Source: DASUPK01 sp963831605 (GTDB lineage: Bacteria; Actinomycetota; Thermoleophilia; Solirubrobacterales; 70-9). Taken from it: a DNA stretch of 64,000 nucleotides. The stretch is from positions 248,001-312,000 of the forward strand of contig CAWHQR010000002.1 in assembly GCA_963831605.1 (NCBI GenBank). The letters are read 5' to 3'. A model generated the notes under the pieces. It was not told the DNA's origin. It worked only from the letters and a program-made list of their open reading frames with translations, and made no database searches. Both the position numbers and the translations under genes were made by a program. Positions 31,557-40,330 of this stretch are shown here, in pieces. The stretch's first letter is position 1; each line of letters begins with the position of its first letter.

Positions 31557-32825
31557 CTAGCCGGTAAGTCGGCCTATGTCGTTGGTCAGGCCGATCGCGA
31601 AGAGCGTGAGCACGAGCAGGAATCCAATCGCGCTGGCCCGCTCGATCACATAGAAGGGGACACGGCGGCCCCTGACCTTCTCGACCAGGCTCCAGAAGAT
31701 GTGGCCGCCATCGAGCGGCAGGAACGGGAAAAGGTTGATCAGGCCGAGCGAGAGGCTGATCACGGCCAGCACGAAGAGCCCCTGATGGGCATCGAAGCCG
31801 ATGGCCTGGTTGAGCGCCTGGGACCCGCCCACCACGCTCGAGATCTGCTTGCGCTGGGAGGGCTCGAAGATCCGCCCGATCACCGCGAGCGTCCTTGAGG
31901 TGACGAACCACATCTTGTCCACGGCCAGGTGCGCGGCCTCTGCCGGCGACTGGTTGGCCGTCACCGACCCCACCGCCTTGAACTCGATGCCGAGGCGATA
32001 GCGATGGTGGACCGGGTCGTAGTAGGTGTGAATCGGGAAGGTCTTGATCTGCCCGTTGCGGTCCACCCTGACGTTCACCGGCGTCTGCGAGATGCAGTTC
32101 GGGGACCGCCCGCCCGCACAGTGATGGCCGCGAATCAGGTTCGTGAGGTGGGCGAATTTGTCGTCGGCGGCGTTGATCCGACGGTTTGGGTCGTCGATCT
32201 TGTTGAGGTCCGGCACCGTGGCGTGCACGCCGTCCACGGCGAGCAGGCGGTCGCCGGGCCGCAGAACGCCGGCGGCAGGTGTGCCCGCCTGCACCGAGTC
32301 CACGACGATGGCCTTCGGCACCGGCAGGCTCAAATAGATGACCGTCAGCAGGATGAAGGCCAGCACGATGTTCACCGCGGGCCCCGCTGCGATCACGGCG
32401 ATCCTCTTCCAGACCGGCTGGTTGTAGTAGGCCCGCTTGATCACGTCCGGGCTGAGGACCTCTCGCTCGCCCGGGGCCTGCCCGGCCGATTCCACCCGCT
32501 CGAGCAGGCCCTGCGGCGTGTCGCGACCGGCATCCGTCGCGGCCGCGAGCTCCGGGTCTCCGTACGGCGTCCCGTCGGTCCCGGCGGCGGCCTCCGCCTC
32601 CTCGAGCTCCTCCGGGTTCATCCCGGTGATCTTCACGAAGCCCCCCAGGGGGATCATCCCGATCCCGTACTCGGTCTCTCCGCGCTTGATGCTGACGAGT
32701 TTCGGCGGAAAGAAGAGGAAGAAGCGCTCGACGCGCATCCCGGTCATCTTCGCGACCACGAAGTGCCCGCCCTCGTGCAGCATGATCAGCGCCGCGAAGC
32801 CCACGATGACGAGGACCCAGCTCAC
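31557..32825 (-). CDS. rseP: site-2 intramembrane metalloprotease (RseP/Rip1 family)
   Basis: The 422-residue protein has the zinc motif LHEGGHF (His17, Glu18, His21) in the first transmembrane helix. GIGMIPLGGFVKITGM, a PDZ domain (about residues 180-290) and the second metal motif NLFPFLPLDGGHIFW near the C-terminus follow. An acidic Ala/Glu-rich insert lies at about 75-130. Such proteases cut membrane-bound anti-sigma factors. The start overlaps the end of dxr (32822-32825), giving the well-known dxr-rseP pair. Confidence 0.95.
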   Translation of the reverse strand: MSWVLVIVGFAALIMLHEGGHFVVAKMTGMRVERFFLFFPPKLVSIKRGETEYGIGMIPLGGFVKITGMNPEELEEAEAAAGTDGTPYGDPELAAATDAGRDTPQGLLERVESAGQAPGEREVLSPDVIKRAYYNQPVWKRIAVIAAGPAVNIVLAFILLTVIYLSLPVPKAIVVDSVQAGTPAAGVLRPGDRLLAVDGVHATVPDLNKIDDPNRRINAADDKFAHLTNLIRGHHCAGGRSPNCISQTPVNVRVDRNGQIKTFPIHTYYDPVHHRYRLGIEFKAVGSVTANQSPAEAAHLAVDKMWFVTSRTLAVIGRIFEPSQRKQISSVVGGSQALNQAIGFDAHQGLFVLAVISLSLGLINLFPFLPLDGGHIFWSLVEKVRGRRVPFYVIERASAIGFLLVLTLFAIGLTNDIGRLTG

Positions 32826-33967
32826 GCGACGGCCAGACCCTCGATCAGCCCGCGGGCGTGCTCACGCGCGGCCTCGTCGATGTCGAACAGGTCCTCGAAG
32901 TGGTTCACGGGGCGGCCGGGCAGAGCCTCGAGCGTCCGCTCGATCACCTCCGGAATGCCGGTGAACGGGATGCGCCGGTCGAGGAAGGCCTCCACGGCGA
33001 CCTCGTCGGCCGCGTTCAGCACGCAGGGCGCGGTTCCTCCGGTTTCCCCCGCCTCGCGCGCCAGGCGCAGGCAGGCAAAAGTCTCCGTATCCGGGGCCTC
33101 GAAGGTGAGCTCTCCGATGCCCGGGAGGTCGAGCGTCGGCACGTCCACATCGGCCCGCTCAGGATGCTGGAGCGCGTACGAGATCGGGACCTTCATGTCG
33201 GGATAGCCGAGATGGGCAAGCGAGGCGCCGTCGTTCAGGTTGATCAGCGAGTGGACGATCGACTGCGGGTGGACGACGACATCGATCTGCTCGTACGCGA
33301 CGCCGAACAGGTGGTGCGCCTCGATCATCTCGAAGCCCTTGTTCATCAGCGTGGCCGAGTCGATGCTGATCCGGCCGCCCATCTCCCAGGTCGGGTGTGC
33401 CAGGGCCTCGTCGGGGGTCACACCCGAGAGGTCGGTGCGGCCGCGGAACGGCCCGCCCGACGCCGTCAGCACCAGCCGATCAACGGTCCCCGGTGGCTCC
33501 GCGCCGATCAGCTGGTACAGCGCCGAGTGCTCGGAGTCGACCGGAAGGAGGCGGGCGCCGGTCGCTTCGGCCAGCGCCATGACCAGCTCGCCGCCGATGA
33601 CGAGGCTCTCCTTGTTGGCCAGTGCGAGGTCGATTCCCTCGGTGAGGGCGACGATCGTCGGCCCCAGGCCGGCAGCGCCGACGACCGCGTTCAGGACGAG
33701 GTCTGGCTTGGACTCCGCGATCAGCTCGCGGATCCCGGTCTCGCCGGCGAGGACGCGGCCGCCCCACGCCGATCCGGCTCGTTCGGCGGATTCCTCGTCT
33801 GCCAGCGCCACGACCGGCACGCCGTGCTCGCGCGCCTGCGCGAGGACGCGTTCCCAGCTCGAGTCGGCCGAGAGCCCGACGACCTGAAGATCGTCGGAGG
33901 CGCCGATCACCTCCAGCGCCTGGGTGCCGATCGAGCCCGTCGATCCCAGTATCAGCACTCTTTTCAC
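32822..33967 (-). CDS. dxr: 1-deoxy-D-xylulose 5-phosphate reductoisomerase
   Basis: The 381-residue enzyme begins at GTG 33967 with the NADPH fold VKRVLILGSTGSIGTQALEV. The metal and substrate residues lie in LLPVDSEHSALYQLI, TASGGPFR and MGGRISIDSATLMNKGFEMIEA; key parts are DSEHSA and NKGFE. It makes MEP, the committed step of the isoprenoid route completed in part by ispG in this window. It overlaps rseP by four bases. Upstream, the usual neighbour cdsA is displaced by about 2.8 kb of accessory genes. Confidence 0.96.
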   Translation of the reverse strand: MKRVLILGSTGSIGTQALEVIGASDDLQVVGLSADSSWERVLAQAREHGVPVVALADEESAERAGSAWGGRVLAGETGIRELIAESKPDLVLNAVVGAAGLGPTIVALTEGIDLALANKESLVIGGELVMALAEATGARLLPVDSEHSALYQLIGAEPPGTVDRLVLTASGGPFRGRTDLSGVTPDEALAHPTWEMGGRISIDSATLMNKGFEMIEAHHLFGVAYEQIDVVVHPQSIVHSLINLNDGASLAHLGYPDMKVPISYALQHPERADVDVPTLDLPGIGELTFEAPDTETFACLRLAREAGETGGTAPCVLNAADEVAVEAFLDRRIPFTGIPEVIERTLEALPGRPVNHFEDLFDIDEAAREHARGLIEGLAVA

Positions 33968-34010
33968 GGCCGCCCAGTGTAGGTGTCGCCCGAAGCGCGC
34001 CCTAAACGAA

Positions 34011-34036
34011 GACGGGAGGCCCGAAGGCCTCCCGTC
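34011..34036 (-). terminator. intrinsic terminator between the 34063 gene and dxr
   Basis: GACGGGAGGC (34011-34020) and GCCTCCCGTC (34027-34036) form a perfect 10-bp stem with a 6-base loop that reads CTTCGG on the minus strand. It is followed by TTCGTTT. It ends transcription of the minus-strand 34063-34581 gene and insulates dxr. Confidence 0.8.
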
Positions 34037-34062
34037 CATGAATCTCGCCTACGGGGTTCGGG

Positions 34063-34581
34063 CTATCGAACCTGAACCGCCGAGAGCTCGTACTGCGAGA
34101 CCTTCAGGTCGCCGGTGGTCTCGTTGCACGCCAGAGCGATGTTGTGCTTGCCGCCCTGCGCGGTGGTGACGATGTTGATGCCGAACGACTGGATCGCGCC
34201 GGCGGTACGCACCGCGGTCTTCGTGCCGTTCACCTCTGAGCCGTCGATCTCGACGTGGCAGACGCCGTCGGCAACAGAGCCGCCACCGTCGATGGTGCCG
34301 TCAACGACCACCAGGTACTTGCGCGGGAAGCCCGTCGAGCCATCCACGTCCACCGAGGTGCACTTGAGGAACGTCGTGCTGGTCGGGTCGCAGGGCGTCG
34401 TGCCTGTCTGCGCGTTGGTCTTGCCGACGCCGAGAGTCTTCAGGCGGGCGTCCTTGCTGAGGCCCTTGTACTCGACCTTCTTAGCGGTGGCCGCGTACGC
34501 GCCCCCTCCAAGTGCCACACAGAGGGCGATGAACGCGATCACAGTGCCGGCGGAGGGCCGGCGACTGAGCAGCTTCTTCAT
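34063..34581 (-). CDS. small exported protein of the RRPSxxTVIAxIALxVALGG type
   Basis: The 172-residue product starts at ATG 34581, nine bases after AGGGAG. Its N-terminus, KKLLSRRPSAGTVIAFIALC then VALGGGAYAA, is a signal or anchor segment I recognise as recurrent in Solirubrobacterales-type exported proteins. The rest is a beta-rich domain with three Cys (TPCDPTS, FLKCTSV, VCHVEI) plus one near the end (ALACNET), so two disulfides are possible. There is no catalytic motif. It forms its own unit with a strong terminator. Function unknown. Confidence 0.7.
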   Translation of the reverse strand: MKKLLSRRPSAGTVIAFIALCVALGGGAYAATAKKVEYKGLSKDARLKTLGVGKTNAQTGTTPCDPTSTTFLKCTSVDVDGSTGFPRKYLVVVDGTIDGGGSVADGVCHVEIDGSEVNGTKTAVRTAGAIQSFGINIVTTAQGGKHNIALACNETTGDLKVSQYELSAVQVR

Positions 34582-34668
34582 CCAGAACCACTCCCTTTCA
34601 GATGTTGTGAGCGTTCGCTGACGAAACAGCATGAGGCCGAGAAGTTGCGGCCTTGCGAGGATGCATTC

Positions 34669-35463
34669 ATGGCACGTAGGAGGCGCAGGCGCAAAAACGG
34701 CGATGCCCCGCTCGATTCCGAGGGCATCCGGGACGTCGTCCGCAGGACCGACGCCAACCCGCAGCTCGTCGCGACCGCTCGCTTCCTGCGGCGCCTGATC
34801 CCAGGCGGTGAGCCGGAGACCGCCGAGATGCCCGAGGCGATGCAGCGGCTCGTAGATGAGGTCCAGCCTGAGGGCCCCAGCGCAATGCGGGAGATCGGCA
34901 AGGGTGCCCTGCAGGCGTGGCAGGCGCTCTCAGAGGCACAGAGGCGCCGCCAGGGGACCGCCGACGTGGCGATCCTGTTCACGGACCTGGTCGGCTTCTC
35001 AGACTGGGCGCTCGAGGCGGGCGATGAGGCCGCCCTCGAGGTTCTGCGGCAGGTCGGCGACGCCGAGCAGAAGGCGATCTCGCACCACAAGGGGGCGATC
35101 GTGAAGCGGCTCGGCGACGGCGCGATGGCGGTCTTCAGCGACTCCGATCCGGCCGTCCGGGCGGCCCTGGATGCGCAGCACGAGATCGAGGAGATCGAGG
35201 TGGAGGGCTATCGGCCCTCCCAGCGCGCGGGCGTGCACCGAGGCACGCCCCGCAAGGTGAAGGGAGACTTCCTGGGCGTCGACGTCAACATCGCAGCCCG
35301 CGTCGGCGACTGCGCCGAGGGCGGCGAGGTGTTGATCTCCGAGCCCGTTCGCGAGGAGCTCGATGGCCGCCGCTTCAAGTTCGGCCGTGCTCGTGAGCTC
35401 GGCGCCCCGGGCGCCCCGGCCGATCTCACTGTCTGCTCGGTGAAGACGCGGCGGCGTCTCTGA
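34669..35463 (+). CDS. class III adenylate/guanylate cyclase
   Basis: The 264-residue protein has a basic N-terminus (ARRRRRRKNG) and a roughly 95-residue helical region, then a class III catalytic domain. That domain has ILFTDLVGFSDWA (first metal Asp), IVKRLGDGAMAVFSD (second Asp and the Lys) and VNIAARVGDCA, giving the N-x3-R transition-state pair. All required residues are on one chain, so a homodimer would be active. ATG 34669 has GAGG eight bases before. There is no membrane segment; the N-terminal region could be a regulatory domain. A small hairpin (34634-34653) lies in the leader. It probably makes cAMP. Confidence 0.9.
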   Translation: MARRRRRRKNGDAPLDSEGIRDVVRRTDANPQLVATARFLRRLIPGGEPETAEMPEAMQRLVDEVQPEGPSAMREIGKGALQAWQALSEAQRRRQGTADVAILFTDLVGFSDWALEAGDEAALEVLRQVGDAEQKAISHHKGAIVKRLGDGAMAVFSDSDPAVRAALDAQHEIEEIEVEGYRPSQRAGVHRGTPRKVKGDFLGVDVNIAARVGDCAEGGEVLISEPVREELDGRRFKFGRARELGAPGAPADLTVCSVKTRRRL

Positions 35464-35468
35464 GCAGC

Positions 35469-35481
35469 TACCTCCGAGGTA
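35469..35481. promoter_or_regulatory. 13-bp palindrome, site 1 (upstream of MmyB-type regulator)
   Basis: TACCTC-C-GAGGTA is a perfect palindrome located 37 bases before the regulator's ATG. A second identical copy (16 bases identical with flanks, CTACCTCCGAGGTAAT) lies at 36293. Likely operator of the regulator at 35519. Confidence 0.65.
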
Positions 35482-35518
35482 ATGGTCCGGCCGAGGCGCG
35501 CCCAATAAGGTCAGGCCG

Positions 35519-36310
35519 ATGACCCCGGCCGCGACCAGATCAGGTGCCGGCGGGCTGCTGCGCGAGTGGCGAAACCGGCGCAGGATGAGCCAGCTCGATC
35601 TCGCTCTCGAGGCGAATGTCTCCGCGCGCCACCTCAGCTTTCTCGAGACCGGCCGGTCGAAGCCAAGCCGCGAGATGGTCCTGACGCTGGCGGAGCACCT
35701 CGAGGTCCCGCTCAGGGAGCAGAACGCCCTGCTCGTCGCCGCCGGCTACGCCCCCCTCTACGCCGAGACGCCGCTGGATACCGATGAGATGGGCCCTGTC
35801 CGTGATGCGCTCGACGCGATCCTCGCCGGCCACGAGCCGTATCCCGCGGTGATCGTTGACCGCGAGTGGGAGATCGTCGCCTCCAACGGCCCGGCCGGGA
35901 TGCTTCTGGAGGGGGTCTCGGAGGAGCTGCTCTCCCCGCCGGCGAACGCCCTGCGGATCACCCTCCACCCGCAAGGGATGGCGCCGCGCATCCTCAACTT
36001 CGAGGAGTGGAGCGGCCATCTTCTGACCCGCCTGCATCGTCAGGCACTCCTCTCGCAGGACCCGGCGCTCGCCGAGCTCGAGCGCGAGCTGCTCGGCTAT
36101 CCGGGCGTGGAGGCATCCTCCGGCCTCGCGGAGCCCGAGGAGATGCTGTTCGTGCCCCTGCGCCTCCGGCTTCCGAACGACACGGTGCTCTCTCTGTTCA
36201 GCACGGTGGCGACCTTCGGCACGCCGCTCGACATCACCCTCGAGGAGCTCTCGATCGAGTCCTTCTTCCCGGCCGACGGGGAGACCAAGGACTACCTCCG
36301 AGGTAATTGA
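35519..36310 (+). CDS. XRE-type regulator with MmyB-like ligand-binding domain
   Basis: The 263-residue protein has an N-terminal HTH (LLREWRNRRRMSQLDLALEA, NVSARHLSFLETGRSKPSRE; about residues 13-70). A larger C-terminal domain contains HEPYPAVIVDREWEIVASNG, the signature of the MmyB-like ligand-binding (MLTR-LBD) family. These regulators bind fatty-acid-like or other small ligands and usually control an adjacent gene. The gene is bracketed by two copies of the palindrome TACCTCCGAGGTA, one in its promoter region and one over its last codons just before the SnoaL-like gene. Self-control and control of that neighbour are therefore likely. Confidence 0.88.
   Translation: MTPAATRSGAGGLLREWRNRRRMSQLDLALEANVSARHLSFLETGRSKPSREMVLTLAEHLEVPLREQNALLVAAGYAPLYAETPLDTDEMGPVRDALDAILAGHEPYPAVIVDREWEIVASNGPAGMLLEGVSEELLSPPANALRITLHPQGMAPRILNFEEWSGHLLTRLHRQALLSQDPALAELERELLGYPGVEASSGLAEPEEMLFVPLRLRLPNDTVLSLFSTVATFGTPLDITLEELSIESFFPADGETKDYLRGN
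36293..36305. promoter_or_regulatory. 13-bp palindrome, site 2 (upstream of SnoaL-like gene)
   Basis: A second exact TACCTCCGAGGTA overlaps codons near the 3' end of the regulator gene, 57 bases before ATG 36362. Because it lies inside coding sequence, its exact identity to site 1 is unlikely to be chance. Confidence 0.65.
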
Positions 36311-36361
36311 GGGGCCGCGGGCGCGGTGGCACGGTGGTCTCCCCATCGAAAGGAACCACTA

Positions 36362-36781
36362 ATGACCGAGCAGACCGCGACCATCGAGAACGAGCGAGAG
36401 GGCTTCACCGCCGAGGTCTTCGCCGAGTTCTGGGCGAAGCCGGACCTCTCCACCCCCTCAGACGACCTCCACGACGAGGTGATCGGTTACTGGCCCGGCA
36501 CGGATGAGCCGGTGCGCGGCCGCGAGGAGTACGTCGGAGCGCTGCAGGAGCTGCTCGCCCGCGTGCCCGACCTGACGCTGCGGGTGGTCGAGTCGGCTGA
36601 CAACGGAGAGCACCTGTTCATCCGCTGGGTGGCCCATGCCACCGGCGCGAACGGCCGGATCGAGCACACAGGTGTCGACCGGATCAAGGTGGTGGATGGC
36701 AAGGTGGTCGAGAACCGGATCTTCTTCGACCGCGCCGAGTTCGAGCGCAAGCTCGGGATCTCGCTCGACGTCACGGCGTAG
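36362..36781 (+). CDS. SnoaL-like protein, probable target of the adjacent regulator
   Basis: The 139-residue NTF2-like product has a helix (FTAEVFAEFWAKPDL), DEVIGYWPGTDEPVRGREEY, the strand HLFIRWVAHATGANGRIEHT, and DRIKVVDGKVVENRIFFD. It starts at ATG 36362 after AAAGGAA. It follows the MmyB-type regulator by 51 bases, with a palindromic operator candidate between. MmyB-like regulators are often paired with small oxidoreductases or SnoaL-like enzymes, so the two probably form a small ligand-responsive module. The reaction is unknown. It converges on cdsA with three bases between. Confidence 0.82.
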   Translation: MTEQTATIENEREGFTAEVFAEFWAKPDLSTPSDDLHDEVIGYWPGTDEPVRGREEYVGALQELLARVPDLTLRVVESADNGEHLFIRWVAHATGANGRIEHTGVDRIKVVDGKVVENRIFFDRAEFERKLGISLDVTA

Positions 36782-36784
36782 GCC

Positions 36785-37702
36785 TCAGTACACGAAGGCG
36801 ACGGACAGGTAGTACCCGACGACCACGGTGAAGAGCACGGCGTCGAGGCGGTCGATCAGGCCTCCGTGGGGGCCGAAGAGGCGGCCGGTGTCCTTGACGC
36901 CGAGATCGCGCTTGATCAGGGACGCGAACAGATCCCCGATCGGCGCGATCACCCCGATCGCCATGCCCATCAACAGGGCGTCGAGGCCCGGCAGCCAGTC
37001 CTGGTAGAGGCCGGCGAACCAGAATCCCAGCGTCGCCCCGATGAAGCCGCCGATGGCGCCCTCGAGGGTCTTGTTGGGCGAGATGCGCGGTGTGATCTTG
37101 CGGGAGCCGAAGAGCCGCCCCGCCCCGTAGGCCGCGGTGTCGCCGAGGAAGGTCGCCACGAGCACGTCGATCAACAGGGCGCCGCCGTGCAGCGGCAGGT
37201 CCCGCAGCAGGACCGCGTGCGAGAAGCCGAGCCCCATCCAGGCGACACCGAGGATGGTCATGGCGATCGAGATCGTGATCGCCTCGTGCGAGCGCCGGGC
37301 GGCCGCGAACGCGAAGGCGAGGGGGAAGATCGCTGCGAAGACGAGCACGATCTGGAAGGCGCTGCCGTAGTGCGCCGCGAGCACCATTCCGCCGACGACG
37401 GCGTACGCCGGCAGCATGATCGGCTGCTCAGGCTCGGCCATCCGGAAGAACTCGCGCAGGCCGAGGATCGCAAGCACGACCAGGGCGAGGGTGAAGAGCA
37501 GACCGCCGACGCTGACGATCACGATCGCGAAGATCGCCCAGGGGATCGCGACCACGACTCGCGCTGTCGTCTCCGACATCTTGGGGATGAAGCGGCCGAA
37601 GCGCCCACCCGGGCGCTCCTCCGGCTCCTCATCCACCCGCCGCACGACGATCTCCGGCTCGAGCGGGTCCTCGTCGGGGAAGGGCTCGATGTCCTCGATC
37701 AT
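36785..37702 (-). CDS. cdsA: phosphatidate cytidylyltransferase (CDP-diacylglycerol synthase)
   Basis: The 305-residue protein has an acidic cytoplasmic N-terminus (about 60 residues, rich in Glu/Asp and Pro), about eight transmembrane helices, and the signature near the C-terminus: GDTAAYGAGRLFGSRKITPR, SPNKTLEGAIGG, then GDLFASLIKRDLGVKD and PHGGLIDRLDAVLF. It makes CDP-diacylglycerol, the precursor used by the PgsA-like enzyme at 19237. ATG 37702 overlaps the uppS stop (ATGA), so the two are coupled. Confidence 0.95.
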   Translation of the reverse strand: MIEDIEPFPDEDPLEPEIVVRRVDEEPEERPGGRFGRFIPKMSETTARVVVAIPWAIFAIVIVSVGGLLFTLALVVLAILGLREFFRMAEPEQPIMLPAYAVVGGMVLAAHYGSAFQIVLVFAAIFPLAFAFAAARRSHEAITISIAMTILGVAWMGLGFSHAVLLRDLPLHGGALLIDVLVATFLGDTAAYGAGRLFGSRKITPRISPNKTLEGAIGGFIGATLGFWFAGLYQDWLPGLDALLMGMAIGVIAPIGDLFASLIKRDLGVKDTGRLFGPHGGLIDRLDAVLFTVVVGYYLSVAFVY

Positions 37703-38367
37703 CCGGCCCGCGCTCCGAAGCGCCGCTGGCGCTCCTCGTACTCCGCCAGCGAGGACTCGAACGCCTCGCGCGTGAAGTCCGGCCAGAGCTCGTCCCGGAA
37801 GACGAACTCCGAGTACGCGCATTGCCAGAGCAGATAGTTGGAGATCCGCTGCTCGCCGCTCGTCCGGATCAGCAGGTCCGGCTCGTGCATCTCGGGCGCG
37901 TAGAGGTGGCTCTCGAACTCCTCCTCCCCGCCGCCCCGGTACTTCGCGGCCGCATCAAGAATCTCGGCGCGGCCGCCGTAGTTGAAGGCCACGAAGAGTG
38001 TGATGCGGTCGTTGCCGTCGGTCTTCTCCTCGGCCCAGTCCATGCGCCCGGTGAGCGCCTCGCTGACGCCCTCGCGGCGGCCGATGAAGCGCATCCGGAC
38101 GCCCTCCTCGTCCAGCTCGGGCGTCTCGCGGTCGATCCGGTCGGCGAACATCGCCATCAGGCCGTCGACCTCCTCACGGGGCCTGGTCCAGTTCTCGGTC
38201 GAGAACGAATAGACGGTGAGCTCCTTGATGCCGAACTCGGCTGCGTCCCGCAGCCGCGCCTTGACGACGTCGGCGCCCGCCTGATGCCCCTCGATGACGG
38301 GCAGGCTTCGCTGTTGAGCCCAGCGCCCATTCCCGTCGGTGATGATCGCGACGTATTCGGCTGCCAT
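37699..38367 (-). CDS. uppS: undecaprenyl (polyprenyl) diphosphate synthase
   Basis: The 222-residue cis-prenyltransferase starts YVAIITDGNGRWAQQRSLPV. The catalytic Asp is in TDGNGRWA; Thr replaces the usual Met before it. ELTVYSFSTENWTRPREEV, FNYGGRAEI and PDLLIRTSGEQRISNYLLWQ follow, together defining the family. It extends isoprenoid chains for the cell-wall lipid carrier, using products of the Dxr/IspG route. At 222 residues it is shorter than E. coli UppS (253), mainly at the N-terminus. Confidence 0.94.
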   Translation of the reverse strand: MAAEYVAIITDGNGRWAQQRSLPVIEGHQAGADVVKARLRDAAEFGIKELTVYSFSTENWTRPREEVDGLMAMFADRIDRETPELDEEGVRMRFIGRREGVSEALTGRMDWAEEKTDGNDRITLFVAFNYGGRAEILDAAAKYRGGGEEEFESHLYAPEMHEPDLLIRTSGEQRISNYLLWQCAYSEFVFRDELWPDFTREAFESSLAEYEERQRRFGARAG

Positions 38368-38396
38368 TCGGAGGGAGATCGGGGTCCGGCCGGAGC

Positions 38397-38963
38397 CTAG
38401 ACCTCCAGGATCTCCTCTTCCTTGCCCTTCAAGAGCGAGTCGATCTCGCCGATGGAGGCGTCCGTGTGCTTCTGAAGGTCGGTCTCGCCATGGTGCTCCT
38501 CGTCGGACCCCGCCTCCCCCTCCTTCTTCAGGTCTCGGAGGTCCTGCATGACGTCGCGACGGATGTTGCGGATGGCCACGCGGCCGTCCTCGGCGACGTT
38601 GTGGACGACCTTGACGAGCTCCTTGCGTCGCTCCTCGGTCAGCTCCGGGATCTGGAGGCGAATCACGTTGCCGTCGTTGGAGGGCGTCAGGCCAAGGTCC
38701 GACTCCATGACCGCCTTCTCGATCGTGTTGATCGAGGACTTGTCGTAGGGCGTCACGGTGAGCATGCGGGCGTCGGTGGCGGCCACCTGCGCGAGCTGCT
38801 TCAGCGGTGTCTGTGCGCCGTAGTAGTCGATGTCGAGGCGATCGAGGAGGTGCGGTGAGGCACGGCCGGTGCGGACCGTGGCGAGCTCGTTGCGGGTCGA
38901 GTCGACCGACTTCTGCATTCGCTCCTTGGCGTCTGCCAACAGCTCGTCGATCATCTCGCTCAT
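38397..38963 (-). CDS. frr: ribosome recycling factor
   Basis: The 188-residue product has the three-helix-bundle signatures: NELATVRTGRASPHLLDRL, YYGAQTPLKQLAQV, MLTVTPYDKSSINTIEKAV and IPELTEERRKELVK. It splits post-termination ribosomes with EF-G. Its start ATG 38963 shares one base with the pyrH stop. It ends 29 bases before the uppS start. Confidence 0.97.
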   Translation of the reverse strand: MSEMIDELLADAKERMQKSVDSTRNELATVRTGRASPHLLDRLDIDYYGAQTPLKQLAQVAATDARMLTVTPYDKSSINTIEKAVMESDLGLTPSNDGNVIRLQIPELTEERRKELVKVVHNVAEDGRVAIRNIRRDVMQDLRDLKKEGEAGSDEEHHGETDLQKHTDASIGEIDSLLKGKEEEILEV

Positions 38964-39718
38964 CAGCTGCGCACTCCCGGAATTGGCTCCGTAGCGGGCT
39001 TTGAGGACACCAGAGTCCCGACCCTCTCTCCGCTGACGATCCTATCTATGTTGCGCTCGTCCGCCATGTTGAAGACGTAGATGGGCAGGTCGTTGTCCAT
39101 GCAGAGCGACAGCGCCGTCGAATCCATCACGCGGAGGCCCCGCTCGATCGCCTGGCGGTGGCTGATCTCCGGCAGAAACTCGGCGTTCGGATCGACCGAG
39201 GGGTCGGCCGTGTAGACGCCCTCCACCCCGTTCTTCGCCATCAGGATCGCCTCGGCGTGGATCTCGAGGGCCCGGAGCGCCGCTGCGGTGTCGGTCGTGA
39301 AGAACGGGTTGCCCGTGCCGGCGGCGAAGATGACCGCCCGGCCCTTCTCCAGATGGCGGATCGCGCGCCGCCGGATGTAGGGCTCGGCGACCTCCGTCAC
39401 GGCCATCGCCGAGAGCACGCGGGTGTCCACCCCCACCTTCTCCAGGGCGTCCTGAAGCGTGAGGGCGTTGAGAACCGTCGCCAGCATGCCCATGTAGTCG
39501 GCCGTGGCGCGGTCCATGCCCTCCGCCGCGCCCTCCAGGCCCCGGTAGATGTTGCCGGCGCCGACAACGATCGCGACCTCGACCTCCCGCGCCCGCACCT
39601 CGCGGACCTGGTTGGCGATGCGCTCGATCTGCGCGGGATCCGTTCCGTATTCGAGGCCGCCCATCAGGGCTTCCCCGGAGATCTTCAGCAGGATCCGGTT
39701 GAACGCGGCCGAGGCCAA
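38963..39718 (-). CDS. pyrH: UMP kinase
   Basis: The 251-residue protein of the amino-acid kinase fold has RILLKISGEALMGG at the N-terminus, VGAGNIYRGLEGA, GTGNPFFTTDTAAALRALEI and KNGVEGVYTADPS. It phosphorylates UMP in pyrimidine synthesis. It lies in the rpsB-tsf-pyrH-frr block, six bases after tsf and overlapping frr by one. Confidence 0.97.
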   Translation of the reverse strand: MASAAFNRILLKISGEALMGGLEYGTDPAQIERIANQVREVRAREVEVAIVVGAGNIYRGLEGAAEGMDRATADYMGMLATVLNALTLQDALEKVGVDTRVLSAMAVTEVAEPYIRRRAIRHLEKGRAVIFAAGTGNPFFTTDTAAALRALEIHAEAILMAKNGVEGVYTADPSVDPNAEFLPEISHRQAIERGLRVMDSTALSLCMDNDLPIYVFNMADERNIDRIVSGERVGTLVSSKPATEPIPGVRS

Positions 39719-39724
39719 GGCTTC

Positions 39725-40330
39725 CTACTCCTGCCCCACCTCGAAGCGGGAGAAGCGGGCGATGCGCACGTTCTCGCCGGTCTTGGCCGCGACCTCAGCC
39801 CGCAGATCCTCGATCGTCTTGCCCTCGTAGCGCTCCTCGTTGAAGTGCTTCTGGTCGAGCAGGACGAGCTCCGAGGCCCACTTCTTGATCTGTCCGTCGA
39901 CGATCTTCTCGACCACGTTGTCGGGCTTTCCGTCGGCCTTCGCCTTCTCCTCGAGGATCCCCCGCTCGCGGGCCAGATCCTCCTCGGGGACGTCTTCGAA
40001 GTGGACGTGCTCGGGATCCATCGCGGTGATGTGGATGGCGACCTGGCGCGCGAACTCCTTGAAGTCCTCGTTGCGCGCCACGAAGTCGGTCTCGCACTGC
40101 ACCTCCACCAGGGTGCCCTTGCGGGCGTCCGCGTGGATGTAGGACTCGACCACGCCCTCGGAGGTGCTGCGTCCGCCACGCTTGGCCGCGGACGCCTGAC
40201 CCTTCTTGCGGAGGATCTCGATCGCCTTCGTCTCGTCCCCCTCGGCCTCCTCGAGGGCGTTCTTCACGTCGACGATCGGAGCGCCGGTCTTCTCGCGCAG
40301 CGCCTTGACGTCGGCCGCACTCACCGCCAT
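39725..40330 (-). CDS. tsf: translation elongation factor Ts
   Basis: The 201-residue EF-Ts has the N-terminal domain (VKALREKTGAPIVDVKNAL) and the EF-Tu contact motif CETDFVARNEDF. It is the short form with one core subdomain, as in Thermus and some actinobacteria, against about 280 residues in E. coli. It restores EF-Tu by nucleotide exchange. Its ATG overlaps the rpsB stop by one base, with GGAGG placed inside the rpsB end. Confidence 0.96.
   Translation of the reverse strand: MAVSAADVKALREKTGAPIVDVKNALEEAEGDETKAIEILRKKGQASAAKRGGRSTSEGVVESYIHADARKGTLVEVQCETDFVARNEDFKEFARQVAIHITAMDPEHVHFEDVPEEDLARERGILEEKAKADGKPDNVVEKIVDGQIKKWASELVLLDQKHFNEERYEGKTIEDLRAEVAAKTGENVRIARFSRFEVGQE

Noticed and set aside
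29651..31567. 638-codon plus-strand open frame over the acyl-CoA synthetase
   Set aside because: Shadow of a well-supported enzyme; no motif in the translation.
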